From the NCBI GenBank assembly GCA_013398275.1, contig VZSE01004113.1, forward strand, positions 313,254 through 377,253: a DNA stretch of 64,000 nucleotides, read 5' to 3'. Origin of the DNA: Promerops cafer. Lineage: Eukaryota; Chordata; Aves; Passeriformes; Nectariniidae. A program made the position numbers and the translations under genes. Below the pieces are notes generated by a model, which worked only from the letters and a program-made list of their open reading frames with translations, was not told where the DNA came from and ran no database searches. How positions within the stretch are numbered: position 1 is the first letter of the stretch; the number at the start of each line of letters is the position of its first letter. Below are positions 38,496 to 50,700 of this stretch, one piece after another.

Positions 38496-39058
38496 TGTGG
38501 CAGGCTTATCTTCTTTTCCTCCTTGTTAGAGTCAGCATTAAAGATGAGAGATGGAGTTTCTTGTTCAGACTCAGATGTTTGTTAATTCTTATCTGTGTTA
38601 CAGTCTCACTAGCTGTGAGTTCTAGCTAGCAGAGTGAACAATGGCCTCTATCTTCTTCTCCCCAAGGTCTTCTAAGCTTAAACTATCCAATTATGAGGTG
38701 ACACCTAAATTATTTCTGTTTTCAAGCCAATAACCAAAAACTCAAAGTCCGCACTGTGGGCTTTCCTGTCCAATACCAAACTACCACCCAAACCAAGAAG
38801 AAGCAGGTGAAGAAGAAAGACTAGCCTTCACCCAAAAACCTCCATCTTGCCTTATATATATTATATTACTCTAAAACCTTAAACCCCAAGTTTTCCACCC
38901 TGTGATATGACACGTTTCTATTTAAACTACACACCCATAATCTCAGTGCTATCACTCAATTTTGGAAGCCTTCTCCACAGCCTCAGGTCAAATGCAGTGC
39001 TTTCCTGAGGGTCAGTGCCCTTCAGCACAGAAAGCCCAAAATTCTCAGGGTTCCAACA
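38496..39058 (-). mobile_element. Solo ERV LTR, family A copy 2
   Basis: This 563-bp element aligns end to end with the LTR at 14942-15498 and has the same orientation. On the plus strand it starts TGTGGCAGGCTTATCTTC and ends GGGTTCCAACA. On the minus strand the TATA box (tatatataaggcaagatgg, plus about 38849-38867) is retained; at the polyadenylation signal position the plus strand reads tttgtta. The flanks taata and ggccc do not match, so no target duplication is visible. It either decayed or arose through recombination. No viral genes adjoin it. Confidence 0.82.
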
Positions 39059-40027
39059 GGCCCCTGGAGCCCCAGCCTTACATGCTGACAGGCAGGGCAG
39101 CTTTAGGGGAGGCAGAGCTGTGCAGGCTGTGTGAACTGGGATCCTTCAGAAGAGGGGCAGCTCTGCCCCTACAGAGAAGTCCCTTTGAATACTGATCTGT
39201 TTGCCCAGTGTGCAAAAGATTGAAGAGTGCTGCTTCCTTCCAAACAGCCACATTTAATCACTCCCAAAGGAAAGAAACTTCCCAGGCCAAAATGTCTGAC
39301 TGAGCAGAGTAGCAATATGTGAACCCTACTGCAATGAGTGAGAAAACTGAAGCTGCCAGGTAATTAGTGAATGTTCCTTTTTCCTCAGCCTAAGATTTCA
39401 GACACCCCTTCAGCTGGAAAAACTCTTAGAGCAGGAATTCATGGCCTATTACCTTTACCCACACCATGCCATCATCCCTAAATGAAGTCCAAGGAAACCA
39501 ACTAATTGACTTGTGCTGGATCATAGGAAAAACCCACCGTGAAGCCAGGTGAAGCAGCATCCCATGCACTCAGGAATTAGGTTCAGGTAAGGTCATCAGC
39601 CTCTGGACAGATGCTTCTGCATTAGAGTGAAAATGGAAGAAACATGCAAATCACTTCTGTTTGAAGAGCCAGTCGAAGGCCAAGTCTGTAGGTTGTGAAT
39701 CTGTAAAAGAAGAATTGAACTCCATAAATTCAAGGACTAAACCCATTTTTATCTCAAGAGGGAGGCAGCGAAAAGCAATAGCGCATGGTAGTGACAATGA
39801 CATGTTAGAAAACCAAATGCATTCAACAATCCTTCCATTTTCCCTATTTACTTGTTCTGTCATTCTGTGTGGAACAAAACATCTCCCTCACAGCTGAGAC
39901 ACTCAACTCCTCAGAAAAAATATCCTGAGCCTGATTAAAACACAGTTGAACAGGATGGAAAGATGTCTTCCATGCACTGCTATTCAGGTGCATAGAAATT
40001 ATTAATGGGTGGTTATAAAAGTGGCTG

Positions 40028-40067
40028 AGCTTGAAAGGAAGACAGACAGCTTGAAAGGAAGACAAAC
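40028..40067. repeat. Two-copy 20-bp tandem duplication
   Basis: The 20-mer agcttgaaaggaagacagac is followed immediately by a second copy differing at one base (acaaac for acagac). The near identity suggests a recent slippage duplication. Confidence 0.95.
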
Positions 40068-40278
40068 GTATCAGGACATCAGCTGCAGCAGAATTCCCAG
40101 AACTGTGTAACTGTTGTCCCAGTGCCCCAGACTGAGTTTACATTTTAACAGGAAGGCCACAGAAACATGAAAAAAAAATAAATCTTCTCTCATAATTCCA
40201 TATGGAACAGAAGCACATTCAAGATATGCTTCCAATTTCAAATATGAAAGAGGGTTTACTCTGTTTCCTGTGTTGCAG

Positions 40279-40338
40279 ACCAACTGGCAAGCCACAGAAA
40301 GATTGCTGAAGCCAGCTCTGGAAGATCAGTTTGCCCAG
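40279..40338 (+). other. Candidate 60-nt internal exon
   Basis: A pyrimidine-rich acceptor (ctgtttcctgtgttgcag, ending 40278) and a perfect gtaagt donor (from 40339) bracket 60 bases, a multiple of three. The interval is open in two frames; frame 1 reads T-N-W-Q-A-T-E-R-L-L-K-P-A-L-E-D-Q-F-A-Q. I do not recognise the peptide, and no adjoining coding exon was found within the window. It could be a symmetric cassette exon of a gene with large introns, an lncRNA exon, or chance. Confidence 0.25.
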
Positions 40339-41685
40339 GTAAGTCAAACATCACTTGTTTTCTGAAGTGAGGCTGGTGGAATCATTGTGATGATCGGAGT
40401 GGCCACTGCTGTAACTGGGAGCAGTTCCAGTCCCTGACATTCCAGAGGTGGCTTTTCCCCACAACAGCATTCACAGCTCAGGGAGCGTGGTGTTTTTCAA
40501 CCACACAAAGCATACATCTTAAAGAGGTGCAGAAAGAACATTCTGAGAAAGCCAGATCTTCTCAACATTCAGGTTGGTGCCACTTTCACTCTGGTAAAAA
40601 TCAGTGCTTTGGTAACTGACTTTGGACCATCACTACATTCATGTACGTAAAGATGCCAAATCCTTTTCTAAACTCTTTTCCTTATTAACACAATGTCCAT
40701 GTCTAATGATCTATTTCCTCCATGTTTTTCACCATGAAGGCCATCCCAGTCACTGCTTTTCCACATTGCACTCTCAGCCTCTGCTGACATCTGCACACAA
40801 ACTCCTTTTTTGATACAGAAAATTGACAAAAAAACATTTCCCCCTGCCAGGTGTTGAGACACTTGCTCCAAATTTGAACAAGGTGTACGAAACCCTGTGC
40901 CTCAGCTCTCCTCCTATCAATTCACACTCCACAGGTGTTACATGAAATGGACCATCACTTAATCTGTCAACAGTGCTTGCAATGAGAAAAGCACGTGGGG
41001 ACCTCACCATCAATTTCTCGTGTTTAAATGGAGAAAAAGGCACAGAGTAATGTCATATACATCAACTTCTCAAGTGAAACAATTCTGTGATATACAGACT
41101 GCTAATCTTCCATGTAAATATAAGCCAGTATGAAGTGTCTAACACCTAACTGAAAGATCAAATGAAAGCACATTTTTCAAGGTATTTTGCTCCCGAGGAA
41201 TAAGGCTTCTCCCAGTAAATTGTGCTTCCCTCTGAAATCTATTTTCCCTGAGCTGAACATTGCACTTAGAAAAGAAATCAAGGTGAGATATCTAGGAGGA
41301 AGTTTTAACTTCTCATCATGAAAGCCCTTAGATACAGAATTTAAGACAGCCATGACTCCTCAGGTACAGGCATTTTTACAGAAACAAGAACAACTTTCAC
41401 ATGGCCAATTCTCCCTGGCTGACCTGGTTCAGAACTCCATTGTGAAAAGCCCCATCAGCAGACACCTGCTCTGATGGCTTTTGTAATAGGAGGGGAAAGT
41501 TTGCTTTTTCACTAGAAATAAACCTGTCTCCATAACTTTCACACTGGCTTTTTTTGCATCACTGCCAAAGAATGACTCAAAGGAGAAGTGTGGCCACGTG
41601 CAAGAGCTGAGTGTCTCTGGTGAGCAGTCCCAAAACGACAGGACAGCTCTGATGTCAGGTCTGCTCACAGTTTAAAAGCTCTGTG

Positions 41686-41790
41686 ATAATATAATATAAT
41701 ATAATATAATATAATATAATATAATATAATATAATATAATATAATATAATATAATATAATATAATATAATATAATATAATATAACATAAC
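41686..41790. repeat. (ATAAT)n pentanucleotide microsatellite
   Basis: Nearly 20 perfect ATAAT units (41686-41784) are followed by the imperfect unit ataac, and the tract ends in the palindromic aacatatgtt. The minus-strand frames through it read as monotonous Y/I/L repeats and are not genes. Long perfect arrays of this kind are usually length-polymorphic. Confidence 0.98.
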
Positions 41791-44700
41791 ATATGTTATC
41801 AAACCCCCAGCAGGGCAATTTTCCTCCTGAACCACTTGAGCCCCAGACACTGCTTCTTCTTGCAGGTACTGTACTATCCATCAAGTTCTCCCTTTCTCAC
41901 TCCCAAACCACCAGCATGGATGGAAGGACTCATTCATGCAGGTGTTAATATTTACCCTGTCAGCACACAATGGTGCTGAGATAGACTTTTAGCATTAGTT
42001 TTATTCACCATCAATACTGTGTACATGAATTCCTTTTCCAGGAGCAATATATCTTTTGCAAGTTCCTATTCAGCACAAGTCATAAAACAGAAGGAAACAA
42101 ATCAATAGCATCTAATCTGAGTATGGCTCAGTTCTGTGCTTTTGGTCAAAGGAAAATTAACTAATTAGCAGACATCTAGTTTTAGATACAGTATCAAACA
42201 TTGCCAAATAGAGTTTCTCTTTCAATACAGTAGTCCAGATCTAATAAAACACTGAAAAATATGATAGTAAAAAAAAAAAATAATCCATTCATTAATTTCT
42301 ATGATATAATTTGAAAATAAAGTAGTTCTCAGATAATTGCCAAATTTCCATATTTATAAGAAGATGGCACATATGGGGATAATAGAAAAAATGGAAGTAC
42401 CACTTTTCTATTAATATGGAAATTCAGAAATTATTGGAGTTATCTGTTATAAATCAACTTTCTCATTCTTTTGCTGATGGAAATGCCATTTATCCACTAC
42501 AATAAATTCCAAAACTACTAATGCAACTCCCCTTTCACTCTGATAAATCAGTGTAATGGTTGTCATGCTTATCCTCAAATTTGGCAGGAGTTCTGCTCTT
42601 AGATTAAAATGGGTCAAGCCAACCCTAGTGGTGCAATACTACTACAGGTTTTGAAGTAAGAGGGAGAAGGGATTTGCTCACACAATTTTGTTATTTGCTT
42701 AGTTCAGCTGCCCCAAACAAATACTGCACAGCCACAAGGCAGCTGCATTATTCACTTAAACTGAGCAAAGCAGGCAGTGTGATTCTAAGGCAATATTTCA
42801 ATATTTCACCTGCTTGCACTGGATGGATGATTTAGTGGAAACTGGCAAGAGCAAGAGATTTTTCAAGGATTTGTTTTTTTGTACCAAGAATTGCATGTTG
42901 CTTGATATCAGGGTGAAGGTAGCCTATCATCTTGCATGGAGGAGTGCAGCAGTGGATGCCTTCTTGTGGAGCAGAAAAGTCATCTGTCTTTATCTGCAAA
43001 CCAGTCAGATGCTGAAATTGCAATATTTTTTCACGTGTTGGTCCCCTTAAAGACATTGTTCCTCTTTCCCAAACGTGGTTTCACAGCTCTCTGACACCTC
43101 TGGGTGTGGCAGTTGATGTGAGATAATAGTTTATACCATGGGGCTACTGCTGTCTCTTAATGCAAAAAGCTCCACAGAGCACACAGGGTAAGCACTGTTC
43201 CCCCAGCTTCTCCGTGCACAGAACTTCTCCTATCTCCAAATGAACATCAGAACCTGTGTCAGTTATTTGCTGCTTTAAATTAAGGTGGCTATTCAGCCTT
43301 TTGATGTTTTGCCTTCATGAGGTGAAGCCAGGAGCTCGCTTCCCAGCGGGGTTTCGCATACATGAAATAATTTATCTCCCAAGATGATGCTGCTGTAATG
43401 AAATCTTGAAAAAGGATCCTGTCAGGCCTTTTAGGGCAGCACCTGCTTGCTGCACAGCCTGTAAGGCAGTTGGCTGGACCAACATTGCACAGGCACTGCC
43501 CTGTTGGAAGCAGCAGCAACCAGGTGTGAGCAGTAACGCCCTTCCCTGCTTTCCACAGCACTAATTCACACATGGAAGGGGAAATGCTGAAGCTGCATCC
43601 ATTGACAGCAGCTTCACAAAACTGTCTCTACAGGGGACTTTTTCAACCTGAAAAAGTCAAACAACGGGCTGTATCACTACTTAGCAGTAGGGTCTTTGTA
43701 AGCATGAATGAGGAAAGATGGTTCTCACCTGCTACGAGGGTGAATTTATTATTCATAGGGAGACATCTAGAAGAAAATTTTACTTTTATCTTGGGTGTTA
43801 TTAAGTTTTAAGTGTACCCTGAGATCTTCACAGGTTCTTCAGTCTACCTGTTCAGAAGGAAAATCTCTTCCATCAGTATTTCCATCTCCTGCCAGACTCT
43901 ACAGTTCCTTCTGCGTAGCTCATAGAGCACAGAGCAGGCAGCTGGGACAGAGGGCCAGGGCTTAACACAGCATTGGACAGGGAACTTTCTCCCAGCTAAA
44001 CCAGCTCCACAGGCAAGGCTTCAAACAGTCCCAAAGCCCAACCAGTGACATGCCTGCCACCACTCCTCACCCAGGGTCAATAAGCCCATGAGCATCCCTC
44101 ATACTCTGCCTTGTCACTGTGGCTGGGTGTTAACAGTGTGGCTTCGAGCCGAGCAGTGACCTTCCCCCAAAGTCACTTCAAATGCTCTTAAAGCAGTGTT
44201 CACCTTTGGAGGATGGGAGACTGAGAAATGCCACTCATGCACAGGTTAATGAGGAGCCATGAGCTCTACTGATACCTCCTGCCCACTGCACTGCTGTGTT
44301 CTGGGAGAATCCACAGAGAACCCTCTGCTGTGATCACCGTGGCTTCCCCTCCTACCACGTACTCCACACCCAAAGCACACTCCAGAGTTTAAAGGTCAAA
44401 CAGAAGAAATTGCGCCATGATGACATGAATAATTTGTTTCAGTAATTTATCAGCATAGGTTTGTTGTGATTATTGCTACAAACTCCTTTCGTATTTACAG
44501 CTGTGATCCTTTTAACATCTGAATAATTTATATACAGTGATCAGTGGTGCGTGTGTCAGAGAATCAGGAAAATTAGCTCCTTTAGTGCTCCCTGACTCTA
44601 AGAGAACATATTTTCCCATCCAATTATATTGTTTCTCTGTTGTTTGCACTTTGAATACAGAGAAGGACCATGCCAAGAGGTTCTGAATGGGAGCCACAAG

Positions 44701-47700
44701 ATGATCTGCACTTAAGTTGTAGCCATGCAGACACACCCATTAGACACGCCACCTTCCCTACAAGAATCCAGGAAGGATCAAGGAGATGAGAAGAAATGTA
44801 CTTTTCACCAACTCACACACAGTGCTGCAATTTAAAATCAGAAACAAACAACAAAAACAAACAACTCCTAAGTAGACACTTGTCTCTCCAGCACGTTATA
44901 GAATAAACTGAACAAAGAGAAGGAGCTGAGGAAGAAAAAAATGACACATTGTGACACTTGCCTTAACTGTATGCAGCCCTTATGGGCAACAGGGATCCTG
45001 AAGGACATTGAGGGAAATCCTGTAGCTTCAAAGACCCAGAAAAAGAAATGTTCTATAAATACTGGAGTCAAACCAGGAGACAGATGGGAGATTGGCAACA
45101 GTAAATCTAAAAAAAAAAAAGATGGACAATGTGGGAAGGAAGCTTTTATAAAGGGGCTTTAAAGCCTGGGGCAAGCACCAAAGCTGTAACTTTCATAAGC
45201 CATCCCATGGGCTGCCATCCTCCTGCAAACCTTCTGGGGCAGAGATAAGTGTGCTCAATACTACAACACGACAAATCAACAAGACAAATACAGACAGGAC
45301 AACAAAAATAGTTGATTTTGATTTAACATGAGGCATGCCTGACAGACTCACTTTTGTGCAGACAAGTTGATCTACCAAAAGAAGGGCTGATGGAATCATG
45401 GTGCAGCCATGGCAAGTGAGGCTGGATGGGAATTTCCCTTAAGAAATGGCAATATCTGGAACAAGTGTGATAGTGACATGCTTAAGGGACTCAGCAAACA
45501 CATCTGTTCCAGCCTAGAGCTGCAATGGCAAGGCTTCCACCAAACAGCTCAAACACAGAGTGTGCAGTTCAGCCCCAGCAAGATTCCTGGCTTTCAGGAA
45601 ACTCTTGCAGGCACAGTGCCTCAGACAAAGCATAATTTCCCAAGATCCATCAAGGTGTTTAAAAAAGAAGGAAAAAGAAAAATAGAAAAAGTAAAAAATC
45701 CCAGGTCTGCTTCCTTGTCTATCCATGACGAGCACAAGCACAAAATTTATGAATCCCACCTCAGGAAACCACCACTTCAGCAAAAAGGTTGCACAATATT
45801 TCCCGCTCCCAACCAAGTGACAGCTGTGAGCCAGTGCTAATCCCTCCTTCCAGGAAAGGCAGAGACACACAACAGCTGCACTGGCTGGGACCAGGCTTCA
45901 CTCAAAGTCAAGATGAGGCATAAAATTGCCTTTTGACTTGACCCTCCCAGCTGTTCCTAGAGCATCTTCCTTCCCAGAAGGCTTATGTCAAAGCCCAGTT
46001 GTAGATTCCAGAAGTCTCTTGCCCAGTTAACCCTGGCTTGCTCTGAAACAATAATGGAGAGGCCAGACTTGTTCCTGTGAGCACAGTTTCCAGAGACTAA
46101 AATTCTGAAGAAGGTGCTCTCAAAAATTTCTTATACAGAGATAATCGAGGAGGCATTAAGGCTTGAGCCTGCTACATCTGCCAAGCAGGAGGGATTTAGC
46201 ACATAGGAAAAACAAAAAGCAGATTAAGATGGTTATGCTTAACAGATGAAAATCAGGAAAAAAATAGGGTGATTGTAGACATTCTCCAATATAACAAATA
46301 GAAGACTGAAATACAAGATGTGTGGCCCAACAGCTGCATTACTTTGAGCTGCCATAGCCAAAACATATAGAATATTCTTTTTGCTGATTGAAATCTGTAA
46401 GACACTTCAACATCTGTTAGAACAAGATGTTTGTTTACCACATTCCCCTATGAAATGGAATGATGTTTCTTACCTAATGTACTGAAGAATTTTTAGATGA
46501 AAGAGGGATGTTTATGAGATCCATGCAGGGTGTAATTGAAAGAATATTTCTGGATAAAAATACCATATGTTTTGTATTTCCATCGAACCTATAAATATCT
46601 CTCTAACAGTTTGGGCCCATAAATACCATGATTGGGAAGAGTTTTATGCATTTGCTTAAGGCTTTTATTACTTCCAATTATCAGTTTGCTAACTGCATCT
46701 CATTTCCCTCTTGCTACGTCGCAGTACTCCTAAGGATAAATTCTGAGATGTCAGTAAGATCACTGGGATGGGCCCAGAACTGAGCAGTGCTGGGGCACGT
46801 GGAACAATCTGGGCACAGCCAGCAATTCCTCCCCCAGCACAAATGCCATGTGCTCTCTACAGTATGTGACCTGCAGGGTTTATTTGCTGCCTTGGTTGCA
46901 GGGTAGGATGGGGAAAACCTTAAAAATGCAAACCTCCGGGAAGTCCCAGCTGCACAGCAGAGCTGTGTAATGCAATTCTTCCTGCACAGCACATTAGCAG
47001 GAATAGTGGAATGTGAGCATACAGAAAGAAATCTAAGCTCCTAGAGAGGCAGAAATTACAATACCTTACTGCTGACCACATAAGAAATTCTTACTCTCTT
47101 TATAAAAAATAATAAATTAAAAAACAACAGTGTTTTCCAAATCCTACCACTGAAAGAGTCCTTTCCCCCATATGAACAGGGAAAACTGCCAGTATTTTAG
47201 GGAAAGATACCATTTTCACTATTTTTTTTTCACTGTATTTTGGTAGTACAAGAGCACCGTTTGCCCTTTTTTCAAGAAAAACTATTTTACTGTCAGTCCT
47301 GTTAAAATCTGATTTCTGCACTGTTTTTCCACTCCCTCAGAAAGATCCTCTCCTAAGAAGAATTAACCTTTGCTTATTTCATTTTCAGCCTAACCTACAC
47401 AACAGTTTTATTCCTCGGATGTTTCGTGTAAAAAAAAAACAAAAATCAAGAACGTCTCTGCACAGTTAATGCAAGCCTGGCAGTTCCATGTGCACTGCTC
47501 TGTGGTCCCAATAACATTATTCAGCTGCATGAAGATTCAAACAGAGTTTAAAAGTTGAAGAATTCAACAATATGCATCCACCAGTGTAGAAGCTGTTGAA
47601 AGCACCTGGAAGAACACACAGCTGCTCCCCGGAAATTTTTCAGTGCCACTGTAATTCGAGATTACAGTATTTGAAGTATTTGAAGGCTCCATTTTGCACA

Positions 47701-50700
47701 CAGGTCACCATGTGCCCTTTTCACCTTTGCCAGGTAGATGCCAAAAGTGCTCTGTGGCACTCCCTGAGCTCAGAGCTCTGAGGGATATCCACCTCCACCA
47801 GTCAGGAAGACAATATGTTGCACCCAACCAGTTCCATGGCCAGACTTTTACAGCTTTCTTTGGGCTAGAAAGAAGAAAAAAAAATGTAGGAAAAATATTC
47901 GCTCTGGAATTGGAGCCCAAATTCAAATTCTTCAGCCAAATTCAATGTCAAATAAGGAATTTAAATAGGATTTGTAGTTTAATAGCAAAGTTTTCTGTGC
48001 CTCACAGTTTAAGGCATCAGAAACTCAACACTGAATACACAAGTTCATTTCCCAGACAGTGCAAAAATTTTTTTGGTTTTTACTAATTTTTTTTTGTTTT
48101 TTACTTTTTCCAGTACTGCTTTCATTTTGGGTTAATAGTACAGGACTACAGGAGAGATAAAACAATTTATACATGTGTGTGTTCTGGATGTAACAGTTTT
48201 TCAACAGCTACTTGTTAAAGACAAATGCCACCACCATTGTTTAGGCAGAACAGCAACTAGTGAGTAACTCTTAATTTCCTGCTGCTCAAAGCACCTACTG
48301 ACCATGAGGACACTGTGCTTCCACCTCACCATTTTAATTATTTATCAGGTGTTTAAGCCCTACTGGAACAGAGCTCCCATGAGTTTTGCAGGGTGATGAT
48401 GCTACTCACAAGCCACAGCCCATATCCTGGCCTGGGGTGTTCATCTTTCTGGAGTCCACAGGACCTATCAAATCAGACAAATGTCAGTAGGCTGCTTTGA
48501 AAAGCACATTTCAGGGGATAAATAGCATCTGGTTTAGGGCAGAACTCTTCTCACTGATTTACAAACAATTTACAATTACTTCAGGAAAAGCCCTTTGGTA
48601 TAGTGGTTTTCCATGATAGTCAAAGCTTTCTAGGGAAAAAAAAATAAAAATACAAAAAAACCCCAAACTGATTAAAGGGTTTCATCAGTTAAGGGTTAAT
48701 TAGAATTCAACCAAGAGCTCATTGGGACACAGCAGCAGCTGAGTCCCTGTGCCTTCTGACTCACAGTGTCCTGGGGATGAGGAGATCCACGAGGTGTGGA
48801 AAACACTGCCATTATCAGAGGGGTGTGAGGTAACCCCACAGCAGCCCAGAGCTACAGCTCTCAGTGAGCCAAGAGCCTCCAAGAGACCAAATCCCAGTCA
48901 TCTGTGAAAACCAGCCCTTGGAGCACACAGCCAGGGAGGTCAGAAGTGCCAGTGGGCTGTGCTTTATTGTGTTAGATGCAAACTGTGATGCTCCAGGCCC
49001 GGGTGGACACGTGCACAGGACTGACTTAGTGAGAAAACCTCAAGAGACCAAAGTCAACAGAGATGGCTGGACAACAGGCTCTCCACAGACCTGGGGCTCA
49101 GATTTGCTGTTTCTCTTGGACTCTTTCCACAGTGTGAAGACACTCCTGGAAGTACCTGCAGCAGCAGAGCAATGGGCTTTTCCCATTTTCTCACTGTTCA
49201 CTTCCTGTGCCTACTGCAGCAAAACCACCTGGGGACGATTTGCTCTGGCAGGAATGAATGACATCAACACGGAGACTCACTAAAGCCCTCCCTAAATGAG
49301 GTGCTTCAGACATTTTCCCAGCAGAAAGGGTTACCAGCACCAGGGGGAACAGCTCTGAGGCCTCACAAATGGATTTCAGGGGACTGGGAACCACCAACAC
49401 CAGCTAGGTGCATTCTGGACATGTGTGCAGCAGCTGCCCTGGCTAAACACCCTTCCACTCCACCCTTCCCTGAACAAGCTTGCATACAGGCTAAAACCAG
49501 CAGGATCTCTTCAATTTACAGACAATTTTGAAGAGAAAATGGGTCCTGGACACATACAACCAGGCAGAGTCACACAAAGGGCAAAGTCTAAGGCAGGTCT
49601 GAGCCCCTGATCTGATTTCCCATATTTTGGTTTCCCAGACATAACATTAAATAACAGTTTCTATACTGTGTCATATAAAGCCCAGCTCAAGGGAGTAGTC
49701 TTTTGAAGTAGGCCGTTTCAGTGCAGTGTTTCAGAACATTTTCTCTCAATGTTAGACCTGCTTTATGTTACTCATCTGCTGTACTTTCTTTGGGCAGTGT
49801 TTTCCCCCCATCAGGTGTGGTCAGTCAGTGGTTTAGGACAGCCTGGGCTTTGGGACAGCACTGTTGGCTTACTCTGGTTAGCACCAGTGTTCTACTCAGA
49901 AATCCAGGGCAGAACTAGGTAGGCTGAAGATAGATTGTAGAGTACTCAAATATTAACTCCCAAAAGCAGTTTGAAGGAGGAGGACTCATTGGGAAGGCTA
50001 CAGATTGCCAACCAACTCTGGGCATTTGGAGCTCAGAACAAGTACAAGAACTCAATGTACAGCTGCCTTTCAGGAAAGAGTGCTTCAGTGCTGCTTGCCA
50101 GGATCGTGCACAGAGCACTTTCCATGCCTTGTTTTGATAAGAGGATTGATTTACCTAGAATGCTTTGGTATTGTGTGGTTACAGTCTGCTGGAATAGTTA
50201 CCCCTTCATCTCAACTGACTCACTCACGTCCACCCTTAAAAATAACACTGGAGAGGAGCCAAACAGGAAACAGCATTTCTAGATCTGCCAAAATATCATT
50301 TGATTGGATTGGATATCGAGAAAGAACACTAGTGGTTTTTTTTTTTTTCTTGCTTGAATTTACACAGCTCATACACAAACACTTTTACACCCTTTGAAAC
50401 AGGTGCAAAGCTGCCAGAAACAGAAGCATGGCTGTTTCCCAGACACATTCTTTGTGCTAGATCCAAAGTGCACACATTTCTCAGAGTATTATTTCTATGC
50501 ATCACCTTGCCAAACGTGGCAATGACTCAGGGCTGCAATTGCCTTGGTGTGATGTGCCCCAGGGCCCATTTGTGTATGCTGATCCATTATGCCAGGTTAA
50601 TAACCTGGAGGAAGCTTGTTCAGGTAAAAACACCATGATAAAGATCCAACCCTAATGGTTATTTTCTGCAGTTTGACTGCAGGTGGAGAAGGCTTGGAAA

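Larger units (their letters stand above)
39059..41685. other. Non-coding stretch with one candidate small exon
   Basis: Apart from the candidate exon at 40279-40338 and a 20-bp tandem duplication at 40028-40067, no gene or mobile element was recognised. Open frames stay below about 90 codons. Confidence 0.45.

Noticed and set aside
14942..39058. The two family A LTRs as the ends of one provirus
   Set aside because: The 23-kb spacing is too large. The interval contains CR1 copies and unrelated LTRs, and no gag, pol or env remnants.
41665..41884. Two overlapping minus-strand open frames rich in Y, I and L
   Set aside because: They are the translation of the ATAAT microsatellite.
45409..45840. 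143-codon lysine-rich open frame
   Set aside because: No recognisable domain, no splice or promoter context, and the reverse strand is also open over much of it (45514-45870). It is probably chance.
48864..49283. 139-codon open frame in a locally GC-richer segment
   Set aside because: The composition explains the length. No family resemblance or exon boundaries were found.
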